A stretch of 64,000 nt of DNA from Kitasatospora humi (lineage in GTDB: Bacteria > Actinomycetota > Actinomycetes > Streptomycetales > Streptomycetaceae): positions 94,289 through 158,288 of the forward strand of contig NZ_JAJJPA010000014.1 in assembly GCF_020907985.1 (NCBI RefSeq), given 5' to 3'. Shown here piece after piece: positions 1-8,820 of this stretch. Numbering within the stretch: position 1 is the first letter of the stretch; each line of letters starts with the position of its first letter. Under the pieces are notes generated by a model that saw nothing but the letters and a program-made list of their open reading frames with translations, was not told the DNA's origin and did not search any database. The translations under genes were made by a program, and so were the position numbers.

Positions 1-327
1 ACCGCCTCCCTGGACGAGGTCGACCCCGCTGTCCGCGCCGAGCTGGCCGGACTGCGGCAGAGCATCGACAACATCGACGCCGCCGTGGTGCACATGCTCG
101 CCGAACGGTTCAAGGCCACCCAGCGGGTCGGCCGGCTCAAGGCCGAACACCGCCTCCCGCCCGCCGACCCGGCCCGCGAGCGGGACCAGATCAGGCGGCT
201 GCGCGAACTCGCGGCCGGGGCCCACCTGGACCCGGTCTTCGCGGAGAAGTTCCTGAACTTCATCATCGCCGAAGTGATCCGCCACCACGAGGCGATCGCC
301 CGGGACGCCGGGAACGGCACGGCCTGA
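1..327 (+). CDS. Chorismate mutase (AroQ type), 5' end missing
   Basis: The window opens inside this reading frame and the true start lies to the left; 108 codons are visible before the TGA stop. The protein is all-helical, with the AroQ pattern: an arginine/aspartate-rich first helix (LRQSIDNIDAAVVHMLAERF), then GRLKAEHRLPPADPARERDQ, where the Lys and Arg/Asp residues normally bind the substrate carboxylates, and a last helix with FNFIIAEVIRHHE-like spacing. The enzyme converts chorismate to prephenate at the head of the phenylalanine/tyrosine branch, in the cytosol. It is a single-domain form with no prephenate dehydratase or dehydrogenase domain in the visible part. Confidence 0.9.
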   Translation, partial: TASLDEVDPAVRAELAGLRQSIDNIDAAVVHMLAERFKATQRVGRLKAEHRLPPADPARERDQIRRLRELAAGAHLDPVFAEKFLNFIIAEVIRHHEAIARDAGNGTA

Positions 328-350
328 CGGCCCGTCGGCCGGTTCGGCCC

Positions 351-647
351 TCAGCCCAGCTTGCTGCGGCGACCGCGAGGGGCCGGAGCACGGCGGGTGC
401 GGGCCGGGCGGGACGGTCGCACGTCCCGCTGGGCAGGCAGCTCCCGCGCGGCCGCCGCCTCGCGCAGCCGGGCGGCCAGCAGTGCGGCCGCCGTCGCGGC
501 CGCCGGGGCGGTGATGCCGTGGCGCCGGGCCGCCACGTGGTGCACATCGCACCAGAGCGGGCTGGCCGCGCTCCCGTCCGACCAGCGCACGCCCTCGGGC
601 GGCAGGTAGTGCACCCCGCACTCAGCGCACTGGAAGACGGAACGCAT
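351..647 (-). CDS. Conserved small protein with a zinc-ribbon-like Cys/His pattern
   Basis: This is a 98-residue protein of unknown function. The N-terminus holds CAECG at residues 7-11 and WCDVHH at about 32-37, a CxxC...CxxH layout that could bind zinc. The rest is an Ala-rich helix and a basic Arg/Pro-rich tail. The ATG has a good ribosome site (AGGAGG, about 5 nt away), which lies in the 9-nt gap after the stop of the upstream small gene (657-833). The two are therefore probably co-transcribed and translated together. It could be an RNA- or DNA-binding protein, but nothing in the sequence decides this. Confidence 0.6.
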   Translation of the reverse strand: MRSVFQCAECGVHYLPPEGVRWSDGSAASPLWCDVHHVAARRHGITAPAAATAAALLAARLREAAAARELPAQRDVRPSRPARTRRAPAPRGRRSKLG

Positions 648-656
648 GCTGGCCTC

Positions 657-833
657 CTACTGGATCCGGCCCGAGCCGTGGCACCTGCTGCACGGGCCAG
701 TGTAGGTCTCGGTGACGGCTTCCTGGGTGCCGTCGGAGTTGGTGACCACACTGTGCCTGGTCTGCTCGGTGACGCCGGAGCCGCCGCAGGCGTAGCAGGC
801 CACCGGCTGGTGCGACGAGGCCGCTGCGGTCAT
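657..833 (-). CDS. 58-residue protein with a DnaJ-type CxxCxGxG zinc finger
   Basis: The frame runs from ATG at 833 to TAG at 657. The protein has two CxxCxGxG motifs, CYACGGSG near residue 14 and CSRCHGSG near residue 48, separated by a Thr/Val-rich beta-like stretch. This is the zinc-binding repeat of the DnaJ cysteine-rich domain, here as a free-standing mini-protein without a J domain. Such motifs bind zinc and unfolded peptide in DnaJ; the role of the isolated form is not known to me. It is the first gene of a likely two-gene unit with the cysteine-rich protein at 351-647. Confidence 0.7.
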   Translation of the reverse strand: MTAAASSHQPVACYACGGSGVTEQTRHSVVTNSDGTQEAVTETYTGPCSRCHGSGRIQ

Positions 834-935
834 GGTCGGCCCCCGTTCGATGTGTGCCGTGCGTCGCGTCCACCGGGTGAGGTACCCCGGTGGACGCGGG
901 TCACGCGGGTCGCGGGAGCTCGACCTGACGCTGCG

Positions 936-1913
936 TCAGGGCTGCGCGCGGCACTGCTCGGGAGCCGGTAGCTCGGCCGGGGCCGCGGCGGGCCCGGCGG
1001 CCGCGGGCTCGCCCGGGCGGCTGGTCTGGGCGACCAGGGCGCCCAGCAGCACCAGCACGCCCCCGAAGAGCTGGGGCGCCGCCAGGTGCTCGCCGAGCAC
1101 GAACCAGGCGAGCACCGTGGCCACCACCGCCTCGATGTTGGCGACCACGCCGGCCACCGGCGGGGAGAGGTGGCCGACCGAGACCACACCGGTCAGGTAG
1201 GCGAGCACGGTGGCGACCAGCACCATCCAGGCCGCCGGCAGCAGTGCCGGCACCTGCTGCCCGGCCAGCACGGCGTGGCCGCCCAGCTTCGACCAGTCGG
1301 CGTTCCAGGGGCGGGCGACCACGGTGAGGGCCAGCGCGCCGATCAGCAGGCCGTAGGCCGACACGCCCAGCGGGTCGGCCGGCTTGTCGCCGCGGCTGCT
1401 CGCGTCGGCCAGCACGAAGTAGCCCACCTGGCAGCAGGCCGCGCACAGCCCGAACAGCACCCCGAGCGCGTCGAACCGCAGCCCCTGCCAGGCCTGGACC
1501 ACGCAGACCAGCCCGGCGACCGCCACCACGGCGCCCATCGCCGCCCGCAGCGTGACCGGCTTGCGCTGCACGAACCGGACGTAGCAGAGCAGCAGCGGCG
1601 GCCCGAAGTACTCCAGCATCAGCGCCACCCCGACCGGGATCCGGGAGATCGCCGCGAAGTACCAGGCCTGCACGCCGGCCACGCCGAGCAGCCCGAAGCC
1701 GATCAGCAGCCCGGGCCGCTCCCGCACGATCGCCCGGTGCCGCCAGGCCAGCGGCAGCAGCAGCACGGCGGCACCGGTGCAGCGCAGCCAGACCACGTGC
1801 AGCGGCGACAGGCCTGCCTCGATCAGCGGCTTGGCGGCCGCGCCGGAGCTGCCGAAGGAGAACGCGGATATCAGGGCGAGGGTGAGGCCGATGGCCCGCC
1901 GAGAGGTGCGCAT
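936..1913 (-). CDS. EamA/DMT-family permease
   Basis: This 325-residue protein has about ten hydrophobic helices arranged as two EamA repeats, typical of drug/metabolite transporters (RhtA/YdcZ-like exporters of amino acids or metabolites). The N-terminal repeat starts with the family pattern LALISAFSFGSSGAAAKPLI, the second with SAYGLLIGALALTVVARPW and GVVSVGHLSPPVAGVVANIEAVVATVLAWFVLGE (split here across the repeat). The C-terminus is a short Ala/Pro-rich tail. The start is chosen at the ATG with GGAAG upstream. It lies on the same strand as the histidine kinase gene, 166 bp downstream of it, so co-transcription is possible but not shown. The substrate is unknown. Confidence 0.88.
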   Translation of the reverse strand: MRTSRRAIGLTLALISAFSFGSSGAAAKPLIEAGLSPLHVVWLRCTGAAVLLLPLAWRHRAIVRERPGLLIGFGLLGVAGVQAWYFAAISRIPVGVALMLEYFGPPLLLCYVRFVQRKPVTLRAAMGAVVAVAGLVCVVQAWQGLRFDALGVLFGLCAACCQVGYFVLADASSRGDKPADPLGVSAYGLLIGALALTVVARPWNADWSKLGGHAVLAGQQVPALLPAAWMVLVATVLAYLTGVVSVGHLSPPVAGVVANIEAVVATVLAWFVLGEHLAAPQLFGGVLVLLGALVAQTSRPGEPAAAGPAAAPAELPAPEQCRAQP

Positions 1914-2079
1914 CCGGGCATTCTTCCAGGTCAGGGGCGTTCAGGACAGGTTCTGGTCAACAGCTGGACGGCTTCGCCGCGAGCGCTGGTCAGCCCGGGG
2001 GCAGGGCAGGGTCGCAGGCCCGGCGGGTGGCGGGTGGCGGGTGGCCGGGTGGCGGGGGAGCGGACCGGTCGGGCGCGAG

Positions 2080-3237
2080 TCAGGCCGCCTGCTGGTCGGC
2101 CGGGCGGGGCAGTGGCAGCCAGAGCGCCACCTGGAAGCCGCCGGTGGTGGTGGCCTCCGCCGTGATCCGCCCGCCCAGCAGCCCGGCCCGCTCGCGCAGT
2201 CCGATCAGGCCGTGGTGTCCGCCCGGCAGCTCGTCCGCGACCGCGCCGCGCCGTGGAGCGGCGTTGCGCACGGTGACCCGCAGGCAGTCCGCCTCGACCC
2301 GGACCAGCACCTCGGTCGGCGCGTCGGGCGCGTGCTTGCGGACGTTGGTCAGCGCCTCCTGGACGGTTCGGTACGCGGCCCGCTCCAACGGCTCGGGCAG
2401 CGGGCGGGCGTCCGGGTCGTGGCCCTCGATCCGCAGCGTGGCGGCCACCTCGGCGGCAGCGACCAGCCGGGGCAGGTCGGCCAGCCGGGGCTGCGGGACC
2501 AGCTCGGTCGGGCCGGCGCCGGCCGCGCGCAGCACCAGGATCATCGAGCGCAGCTCCTCCAGGGTGGCCACCGCGAGTTGGCGCAGGGTGGCGGCGGTCT
2601 CCCGGGTCTGCGGGTCCTTGGTGGTCACCTGCAGGGCGCCGGCCTGGACCGCGATCAGGCCCGCCTGGTGGGAGACCACGTCGTGCATCTCGCGGGCGAT
2701 CCGGGCCCGTTCCTCGGCGACCACGGTCTTGGCGTAGAGCATCCGCTCGGCGTCGCGCAGCTCGGCGAGCTCGGCGACCCGCTCGGAGAGGTCCTCGCGG
2801 GTGCGGGCCAGCAGGCCCAGCACCACCGGGCCGCCGGCGAGCATCACGGCGTAGATCGCGTGCTGGGTGATGTCGCTGAGGGTCTCCTTGGGCAGCGAGG
2901 TGATCGGCCAGGGCAGGAAGCTGCCGACCGCCACCAGCACCAGCGCCAGGTGCTTCTGCCAGGCAGGCCGCTCGCTGCGGGCCACCGTGTAGACGGCGAT
3001 CATCGGGGCGACCAGGGCGCTGCCCGCGTACAGGCCGGGCAGGGTCAGCAGCAGCACGGTCCGCGGCCACCGGCGGCGGGCCACCAGCACCACGGCGGCG
3101 GCCGCCGAGACCCAGAAGTGCCAGTCGCGGGGTGGCGGGTAGTTCAGCAGGGCGTCGGCCAGGGCCGGCACGACGAGTGCGAGATCGACTGCCCAGGCCG
3201 GGACGGACCACCGCCGGAGAGTGTCCACGAGGCTCAC
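2080..3237 (-). CDS. Orphan sensor histidine kinase (HisKA_3 / NarL-partner class)
   Basis: The protein has 385 residues and starts at a GTG with GGAGA 5 nt upstream. The N-terminal ~130 residues hold several membrane helices and serve as the sensor. A short coiled region follows, then the dimerisation and phosphoacceptor box ARIAREMHDVVSHQAG with the histidine of HDVVSH. The ATPase domain has the N-box QEALTNVRKHAPDAP and a G-box GHHGLIGLRERAGLLGG. Kinases of this type usually sit beside a NarL/LuxR-type response regulator, but none is present on either side: a tRNA gene is upstream and an EamA permease gene downstream. The partner must be encoded elsewhere. Confidence 0.9.
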   Translation of the reverse strand: MSLVDTLRRWSVPAWAVDLALVVPALADALLNYPPPRDWHFWVSAAAAVVLVARRRWPRTVLLLTLPGLYAGSALVAPMIAVYTVARSERPAWQKHLALVLVAVGSFLPWPITSLPKETLSDITQHAIYAVMLAGGPVVLGLLARTREDLSERVAELAELRDAERMLYAKTVVAEERARIAREMHDVVSHQAGLIAVQAGALQVTTKDPQTRETAATLRQLAVATLEELRSMILVLRAAGAGPTELVPQPRLADLPRLVAAAEVAATLRIEGHDPDARPLPEPLERAAYRTVQEALTNVRKHAPDAPTEVLVRVEADCLRVTVRNAAPRRGAVADELPGGHHGLIGLRERAGLLGGRITAEATTTGGFQVALWLPLPRPADQQAA

Positions 3238-3278
3238 AGGTTCTCCGATCAGCGCGGAATGATCAGCGCGGAAATGCG

Positions 3279-3314
3279 GCAGAGGCGCTCCTTCAGGCGA
3301 AGGAGCGCCTCTGC
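3279..3314 (-). terminator. Hairpin terminator downstream of tRNA-Lys copy 1
   Basis: A 16-bp perfect stem (arms 3279-3294 and 3299-3314) closes a 4-nt loop immediately 3' of the tRNA. There is no strong U-tract, as is usual for streptomycete terminators. It separates the tRNA from the histidine kinase gene. Confidence 0.8.
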
Positions 3315-3322
3315 TGTCTGGG

Positions 3323-3396
3323 TGCGCCGCCAGGGACTCGAACCCCGGACCCGCTGATTAAGAGTCAGCTGCTCTAACCAACTGAGCTAGCGGCGC
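3323..3396 (-). tRNA. tRNA-Lys (anticodon CTT), copy 1
   Basis: The 74-nt gene folds as a standard cloverleaf with acceptor stem GCGCCGC/GCGGCGC, discriminator A, T-loop GGTTCGA and anticodon loop CTCTTAA (anticodon CTT). The CCA end is not encoded. A -10-like TAATGT (complement of 3413-3418) lies about 17 nt upstream. The sequence is identical to the three other copies in this window. Confidence 0.96.
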
Positions 3397-3423
3397 CCGT
3401 TCAACGCAGTGAACATTACCTGA

Positions 3424-3966
3424 TCAGCGGCCGGGTTCTGAAATCGGGGTGTCCGGCGTCGGGTGGCCCGGCGTCGGGGCGTCTGAGGTCGTGGTGTCCG
3501 GCGTCGGGGTGCCTGGCGTCGGGGTGCCCGAGGCCGGCGGGTGCCGGTGCAGCCGGAGCAGCAGCCGGTGCAGTGCGGCCCGCTCCTCGGCGTCGAGGGG
3601 TGCGAGCACCTCGTCCTGCACGGCGCGGGCCTGCCGGAGCAGGTCGGCCAGGGCGGTGCGGCCGGTCGTGGTGAGGCTCACCCGGATCCGGCGGCGGTCG
3701 GTGGTGGAGCGGGTCCGCTCGACCTGACCGGCCCGGGTCAGGTCGTCCAGCACCTTGACCAGGTCACTGGGGTCGATGGCCAGCCGGGTCGCCAGCTCGC
3801 GCTGGACCTGGGGGCCGGAGTCGGCGAGCGCGGCGAGCACGGCCAGGTGCCAGAGCCGCTGGTCGCGCTCGGCGAGCCGGGCGGCGAGCCGGGCTCGGGC
3901 GGTCCGGCCGGTCCGGGCGAGCAGGAAGCTGGTCAGGTCGAGCAGGCTCGGCGGCACGGTGTCCAT
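3424..3966 (-). CDS. MarR-family transcriptional regulator with a Thr/Pro repeat tail
   Basis: From the ATG at 3966 the protein has 180 residues. The winged-helix core shows the MarR pattern: RLWHLAVLAALADSGPQVQ, recognition helix DPSDLVKVLDDLTRAGQVER and wing STTDRRRIRVSLTTTGR. The last 35 residues are a repeated Thr-Pro-rich tail (TPTPGTPTPDTTTSDAPTPG), unusual for the family. A TACAAT box sits 6 nt before the ATG, so the mRNA is probably leaderless. The gene diverges from the VOC-family gene at 4031, with 64 bp between them, so that gene is a likely target. A longer frame extends to 4062 but would overlap the divergent gene. Confidence 0.85.
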   Translation of the reverse strand: MDTVPPSLLDLTSFLLARTGRTARARLAARLAERDQRLWHLAVLAALADSGPQVQRELATRLAIDPSDLVKVLDDLTRAGQVERTRSTTDRRRIRVSLTTTGRTALADLLRQARAVQDEVLAPLDAEERAALHRLLLRLHRHPPASGTPTPGTPTPDTTTSDAPTPGHPTPDTPISEPGR

Positions 3967-4030
3967 GGGGAAATTGTAGGGTTGGACCAATGGTGGGTGA
4001 TGACCCACTGATTTTCCAGGGAGGGACACC

Positions 4031-4438
4031 ATGGACGCGCTGTACCCACGACTGCTGGTCACCCGGTTCGCCGAATGCTTCCGGTTCTACGACGCCGTGC
4101 TGCCGGTGCTGTGCGGCGCGGTGCGGCAGAAGGGCGACGCCGCGGGCCCGTACGCCAACTGGGACGTCGACGACCAGGCCGTGCTGGTGCTCTTCGACCG
4201 TGCCGCGATGGCCCAGGTGGTCGGCACCGCGGCGCTGCCGACCGCCGCCGCGCCGGCCCAGGACGCGGTGATGCTGGTGCACCGGGTCGTCGACGTGGAC
4301 GCGGCGCTGGCGCACTGCCTGGCGCACGGCGGCACGCCGGTGCTCGAAGCCACCGACCGCCCCGAGTGGGGCCCCGGCTTGCGCGCCGCGCACCTGCGCG
4401 ACCCGGAGGGCACGCTGATCGAGCTGCAGTCCTACTGA
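4031..4438 (+). CDS. VOC-superfamily (glyoxalase/bleomycin-resistance-like) protein
   Basis: The protein has 135 residues, the usual length for a single VOC module with two beta-alpha-beta-beta-beta units. The first unit starts LYPRLLVTRFAECFRFYDAVL and the second DAVMLVHRVVDVDAALAHCL. The C-terminus LRDPEGTLIELQSY carries the typical metal-ligand glutamate. The ATG is preceded by GGGAGGG at a good distance. Members bind a divalent metal and act on small molecules as lyases, dioxygenases or antibiotic-sequestering proteins; the substrate cannot be read from sequence. It is divergent from and probably controlled by the MarR-type regulator at 3424-3966. Confidence 0.85.
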   Translation: MDALYPRLLVTRFAECFRFYDAVLPVLCGAVRQKGDAAGPYANWDVDDQAVLVLFDRAAMAQVVGTAALPTAAAPAQDAVMLVHRVVDVDAALAHCLAHGGTPVLEATDRPEWGPGLRAAHLRDPEGTLIELQSY

Positions 4439-4559
4439 CGCCCCGGTCCGGCCGGCCGGCATCGGCCGGGGGCCGCGGTGCACAGGACTCCGGCGAAGGC
4501 GCCCGGCCGGGCTGGGTGGTCCGGCCGGCCCGGGCCGGGACAGCGCGCCGCCGGAAACG

Positions 4560-4595
4560 CCGAAGGGCCCCTCGCTCCCGCGAGGGGCCCTTCGG
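4560..4595 (-). terminator. Hairpin terminator downstream of tRNA-Lys copy 2
   Basis: A 15-16-bp perfect stem runs from CCGAAGGGCCCCTCG to its complement ending at 4595, with a loop of about 4 nt. It lies 8 nt from the tRNA 3' end and also faces the end of the VOC gene, so it may work in both directions. Confidence 0.8.
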
Positions 4596-4602
4596 CTGTC
4601 GG

Positions 4603-4676
4603 TGCGCCGCCAGGGACTCGAACCCCGGACCCGCTGATTAAGAGTCAGCTGCTCTAACCAACTGAGCTAGCGGCGC
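4603..4676 (-). tRNA. tRNA-Lys (anticodon CTT), copy 2
   Basis: Identical 74-nt sequence to copy 1: same acceptor stem, CTT anticodon and T-loop, and no encoded CCA. A TAATGT -10-like box (complement of 4693-4698) is about 17 nt upstream, and the leader contains the TCAGCAG motif shared with copies 3 and 4. Confidence 0.96.
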
Positions 4677-4817
4677 CTGCTGACAGACCGGAACATTACA
4701 CGACCAAAGGGCAAACACCGAATCGTCAGCACTCGAACACGGGGCGTCACGGTCGGCAGGGTGCCGTGTCCGCCGACCGCGGCGGCGCGGCCCGTCCCGC
4801 GCCCGGCCGCGCGGCTC

Positions 4818-6869
4818 TCATTCGCCGCCCCAGTGGCAGGCCGCCCCGTGCTCCGCCGCGGTGTCCAGCGCCGGCGCCTGCTGCTCGCAGCGGCTGCGCT
4901 GCTCGCCGCCGAGTGTCGCGTAGAGCGGGCAGCGGGTGCGGAAGGCGCAGCCGACCGGTCGGGAGGTGGGCGAGGGCGGGTCGCCGGGGAGCAGGATCCG
5001 GGTGCGGCCCCGCTCGGCGGCCGGGTCGGGGAGCGGGACGGCGGAGAGCAGCGCCCGGGTGTACGGGTGGCGCGCAGTGGTGAACACCTCCGCGACCGGG
5101 CCCTGTTCGACGGTGCGGCCCAGGTACATCACGCTGACCCGGTCGGCGAGGTGGCGGATCACCGAGAGGTCGTGCGAGACGAACAGGTAGGAGAGGTCGA
5201 GGGTGGCCTTGAGCTCCTGGAGCAGGTTGAGCACGCCGGCCTGGATGGAGACGTCCAGCGCGGAGACCGGTTCGTCCAGCACCAGCAGCTGCGGGGAGAC
5301 GGCCAGGGCCCGGGCGATCGAGACGCGTTGGCGCTGGCCGCCGGAGAACTCGTGCGGGTAGCGGGCGGCGTGGGCCGGCTCCAGGCCGACCTTGGTGAGC
5401 AACTCCGGTATCAGGGCCGCGATCCGCTCGCGGGGCGCCCGCTGGGCCTGCAGCGGTTCGGCGATGATGTCACCGATCGGCAGCCGCGGGTCCAGGCTGG
5501 CCATCGGGTCCTGGAAGACGATCTGCAGCTGGGCGCGGAGCCGGTGGACGGCCTCCCTGGAGAGTGCGGCGGTGTCCTGGCCGAGCAGTTCGATCCGCCC
5601 CGCCTCGGGTGCGGTCAGGCCGAGGATCTCGAAGAGCGTGGTGGACTTGCCGGAGCCGGACTCGCCGACCAGGCCCAGGGTTTCGCCGCGCCGGATGTCC
5701 AGGTGCACCCCGTCGACGGCGTACACCTCGCCCACCTTGCGCTTGACCACCGTGCCCTTGAGCACCGGGAAGGTCTTGGCCAGCCCGGTCACCCGGAGCA
5801 CCTGGGGGAGCCGGGAGCGGTCCACCGGGCGGGCGGCGGGCGGGAGCGGGGGCACGGGGTAGACGTCGGCGGGGGCCGGACGCTCGGCGGCCAGCCGGTC
5901 GGCGCGCAGGCAGGCGGCCTGGTGGCCGTCGCTGCCGGTGAGCGGCGGTTCGGCGGTGCGGCAGTCGTCGCCGGCCAGCGGGCAGCGCGGGGCGAACGGG
6001 CAGCCGGGCGGCAGGTCGACCAGCGCGGGCGGGTTGCCGGGGATCGGCACCAGCGGCCCGCCGTCCCGGTCCAGCCGGGGGACGGCGCCGATCAGCCCGA
6101 GGGTGTAGGGGTGGCGCGGGGCGCCGAACAGCTCGTCCACCGGGGCGGTTTCGACCACCCGGCCCGCGTACATCACCGCGACCCGGTCGGCCATCTGGGC
6201 GATCACCCCGAGATCGTGGCTGACCAGCACCAGCGCGGCGCCGGTCTCCCGCTGGGCGGTCCGCAGCACGTCCAGCACCTGCGCCTGGATGGTGACGTCC
6301 AGGGCGGTGGTGGGTTCGTCGGCGAGCAGGATGTCCGGCTCGTTGGCCACCGCCATGGCGATCATGGCGCGCTGCCGCATGCCGCCGCTGAACTCGTGCG
6401 GAAAGCTGTCCAGTGCCCGTTGCGGGTCCGGGATGCCGACCAGGTCGAGCAGTTCGGCGGCGCGGCGGCGGGCCGCGGTCTTGTCGGTCTTCTGGTGGGC
6501 CCGGACGGCCTCGGCGATCTGGTCGCCGATCCGGTAGACCGGGGTGAAGGCGGAGAGCGGGTCCTGGAAGACCATGGCGATCCGGCGGCCCCGGATCCGG
6601 GTCAGCTCACCGGGCGGCAGGCCGATCAGCTCCCGCCCGTCGAGGGTCACCGAGCCGTGCACCGCGGCGGTGCCGGGCAGCAGGCCGAGCACCGACAGCG
6701 CGGTGACCGACTTGCCGGAGCCGGACTCGCCGACGATGCCCAGGGTCTCGCCGCGCCGGAGCGTCAGGTCGACACCGCGCACGGCGGTGACGGTGCCGCG
6801 GCCCCGGGCGCCGGCGAAGTCCACCCGCAGGTCGCGGACGGTGAGCAGCTCGGTGGCGGTGGTGGTCAC
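4818..6869 (-). CDS. Oligopeptide ABC importer, fused DppD-DppF-type ATPase
   Basis: The 683-residue protein carries two complete ABC ATPase domains in one chain. The first has [14 protein letters not shown] (Walker A), [14 protein letters not shown] (signature) and [14 protein letters not shown] (Walker B). The second has [28 protein letters not shown] and [14 protein letters not shown]. Each is followed by the cysteine-containing oligopeptide/dipeptide C-terminal motif ([14 protein letters not shown] and [13 protein letters not shown]). It powers uptake with the two permeases encoded upstream. The GTG start at 6869 overlaps the stop of the upstream permease gene by 4 nt (GTGA), so translation is coupled. 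The open frame continues upstream, but that part lies inside the permease gene and is not used. Confidence 0.93.
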   Translation of the reverse strand: MTTTATELLTVRDLRVDFAGARGRGTVTAVRGVDLTLRRGETLGIVGESGSGKSVTALSVLGLLPGTAAVHGSVTLDGRELIGLPPGELTRIRGRRIAMVFQDPLSAFTPVYRIGDQIAEAVRAHQKTDKTAARRRAAELLDLVGIPDPQRALDSFPHEFSGGMRQRAMIAMAVANEPDILLADEPTTALDVTIQAQVLDVLRTAQRETGAALVLVSHDLGVIAQMADRVAVMYAGRVVETAPVDELFGAPRHPYTLGLIGAVPRLDRDGGPLVPIPGNPPALVDLPPGCPFAPRCPLAGDDCRTAEPPLTGSDGHQAACLRADRLAAERPAPADVYPVPPLPPAARPVDRSRLPQVLRVTGLAKTFPVLKGTVVKRKVGEVYAVDGVHLDIRRGETLGLVGESGSGKSTTLFEILGLTAPEAGRIELLGQDTAALSREAVHRLRAQLQIVFQDPMASLDPRLPIGDIIAEPLQAQRAPRERIAALIPELLTKVGLEPAHAARYPHEFSGGQRQRVSIARALAVSPQLLVLDEPVSALDVSIQAGVLNLLQELKATLDLSYLFVSHDLSVIRHLADRVSVMYLGRTVEQGPVAEVFTTARHPYTRALLSAVPLPDPAAERGRTRILLPGDPPSPTSRPVGCAFRTRCPLYATLGGEQRSRCEQQAPALDTAAEHGAACHWGGE

Positions 6870-7837
6870 GCGGTTCCTTCGGCGTCGAGGGCGGGTGGGG
6901 TGCCGCGGCTGCCCACCGCCGCGGTGGCGGCGGCGCGGCGGCGCAGTGCGCGCAGCGTCCGGCGGGAGGGCCGGCGGCCGGCCGCCGCGGTGGGGTCGAG
7001 GGCGTCCCGCAGGCCGTCGCCGACCAGGTTGACGGCGAGCACGAAGAGCACCAGCAGGCCGGCGGCGAAGTAGAACATCCAGGGGTAGGTGGGCGCCGAG
7101 TCGGTGCCGTCGGCGATCAGGGTGCCGAGCGAGACGTCGGGTGGCTGCACGCCGAAGCCGAAGTAGGAGAGCATCGTCTCGTTCATCACGGCCGCGCCGA
7201 CCGCGATGGTGGCGTCCACGATCAGGTAGGACGCGCAGTTGGGCAGGATGTGCCGCCAGATGATGCGCAGCGGGCGAACCCCCATGAAGCGGGCGGCGCG
7301 GACGAACTCCCGTTCCTTCAAGGAGATCGTCATGGACCGCACCACCCGGGCGGTGATCATCCAGTTGAACGCGGCGAGCAGCACCACGAAGGCCAGCCAG
7401 CCGCTGTTCTTGAGCCGCGGCGAGACGATGGTGATGATCAGGAAGCTGGGGAAGACCAGCATCAGGTCGACGAAGAAGATCAGCAGCCGGTCGGTCCAGC
7501 CGCCGAAGTAGCCGGCGCAGGCGCCGACCAGGCCGGCCAGGCAGGTGGAGAGCAGCGCCACCAGCAGGCCGATGATCAGCGACTTCTGCAGTCCGCGCAG
7601 GGTCTGGGCGTAGACGTCCTGGCCGAGCCCGGCGGTGCCGAACCAGTGCTGCGCGGACGGCGGTTGGCGCAGCGCCGTGTAGTCGATGTCGGTGTACTTC
7701 CAGTGCGTCAGGTACGGCCCGACGAAGGCCAGCAGGAAGAGCAGCACCACGATGCCGCCGCCGATCACCACACCGGGGGAGGCCAGCAGCCGGGCCAGCA
7801 CCAGTCGGCCGCGGCTGCGCGGCGCGTCGCCGGCCAT
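6866..7837 (-). CDS. Oligopeptide ABC transporter permease (DppC/OppC type)
   Basis: The protein has 323 residues and six membrane helices, the first at about residues 20-45. An N-terminal OppC segment precedes the permease domain. The EAA loop that contacts the ATPase reads REFVRAARFMGVRPLRIIWRH. The basic C-terminal tail (RRPSRRTLRALRRRAAATA) is a variable extension. The ATG at 7837 overlaps the stop of the preceding permease gene (TGATG), and the stop overlaps the GTG of the ATPase gene. The three genes therefore form a tight translationally coupled unit, transcribed away from the binding-protein gene at 9205. Confidence 0.93.
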   Translation of the reverse strand: MAGDAPRSRGRLVLARLLASPGVVIGGGIVVLLFLLAFVGPYLTHWKYTDIDYTALRQPPSAQHWFGTAGLGQDVYAQTLRGLQKSLIIGLLVALLSTCLAGLVGACAGYFGGWTDRLLIFFVDLMLVFPSFLIITIVSPRLKNSGWLAFVVLLAAFNWMITARVVRSMTISLKEREFVRAARFMGVRPLRIIWRHILPNCASYLIVDATIAVGAAVMNETMLSYFGFGVQPPDVSLGTLIADGTDSAPTYPWMFYFAAGLLVLFVLAVNLVGDGLRDALDPTAAAGRRPSRRTLRALRRRAAATAAVGSRGTPPALDAEGTA

Positions 7838-8820
7838 CAGGCACGCACCCGCGGGTCGAGGGCCGCGTGCAGGGTGTCGGCCAGCAGGCCGGAGAGCAGT
7901 ACCGTCACCGCCGTGAACAGGGTCACCGCCACCACCGAGTTCGTGTCGTTCTCGTAGATCGATGTGATGAACCACTCGCCCATGCCGTGCCAGCCAAAGA
8001 TGATCTCGGTGAAGGTGGCGCCGGTGAAGACGCCCAGGAAGTTGTAGGCGAACAGGGTCGACATCGGGATCACCGCGGTGCGCAGACCGTGTCTGACCAG
8101 GGCGCGGCGCCGGCTCAGACCCTTGGCCTCCGCGGTGCGCAGGTAGTCCGAGCCCAGCACGTCCAGCATGGTGCCGCGCTGGTAGCGGCTGTAGGTGGCC
8201 AGGCCCAGCAGGGCGAGCGAGAGGGTGGGCAGCAGCAGGTGCACCGCCCAGTCGGCCAGGTGTGCGCCCAACCCGCCGCTCAGGCCCGGGGTTTCGTACC
8301 CGGTGAAGTTGATCAGCTGGTGCCCCGAGGCCTGGTTGACGGCGATCGCGCCGTTCTTCAGGAAGAGCGCCAGCAGGAAGACCGGAGTGGACAGCAGCAC
8401 GAACGAGACCACGGTCAGCACCCGGTCGGAGATCCGGTACTGGCGCACCGCTCCCCAGGCTCCGACGGCCACCCCGAGCAGCATGCCGAGCAGGCTGCCG
8501 AGCACCAGCAGCCGCAGTGAGACCACCAGCCGGCGGCCGAACTCGGCGTTCACCGACGTGTCGTGGATGCTGCGGCCGAGGTCGCCGTGGACCACCAGGT
8601 TCCCGGCCCAGTGGCCGAAGCGCACGGTGATCGGGGTGTGCGAGTTGATGCCCAGGTCGGTGAGCTGGCGGTCCACCGCGGCGGCGGCCGGGCGCGGCTG
8701 CTTGGCCTCGAAGTAGGCACGCGGGTTCAGTGCGCTGCTGGCCAGGGCGTAGGCCAGGAACACCGAAACGACCAGCAGGACCACGTAGTAGGCGAGGCGC
8801 TTCGCCAAGTAGCGCAGCAT
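7837..8820 (-). CDS. Oligopeptide ABC transporter permease (DppB/OppB type)
   Basis: The 327-residue protein starts with the membrane anchor typical of OppB (MLRYLAKRLAYYVVLLVVSV). It has a large loop with LTDLGINSHTPITVRFGHW and then the permease domain with the ATPase-contact loop DYLRTAEAKGLSRRRALVRH. About six helices are predicted. It is the first gene of the permease/ATPase unit and is divergent from the binding-protein gene, with a 384-bp shared regulatory region. GGGAA 11 nt upstream of the ATG serves as the ribosome site. Confidence 0.93.
   Translation of the reverse strand: MLRYLAKRLAYYVVLLVVSVFLAYALASSALNPRAYFEAKQPRPAAAAVDRQLTDLGINSHTPITVRFGHWAGNLVVHGDLGRSIHDTSVNAEFGRRLVVSLRLLVLGSLLGMLLGVAVGAWGAVRQYRISDRVLTVVSFVLLSTPVFLLALFLKNGAIAVNQASGHQLINFTGYETPGLSGGLGAHLADWAVHLLLPTLSLALLGLATYSRYQRGTMLDVLGSDYLRTAEAKGLSRRRALVRHGLRTAVIPMSTLFAYNFLGVFTGATFTEIIFGWHGMGEWFITSIYENDTNSVVAVTLFTAVTVLLSGLLADTLHAALDPRVRA

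Noticed and set aside
4761..7073. 770-codon plus-strand open frame opposite the fused ATPase
   Set aside because: Antisense shadow of the ATPase gene; no ribosome site and no family similarity.
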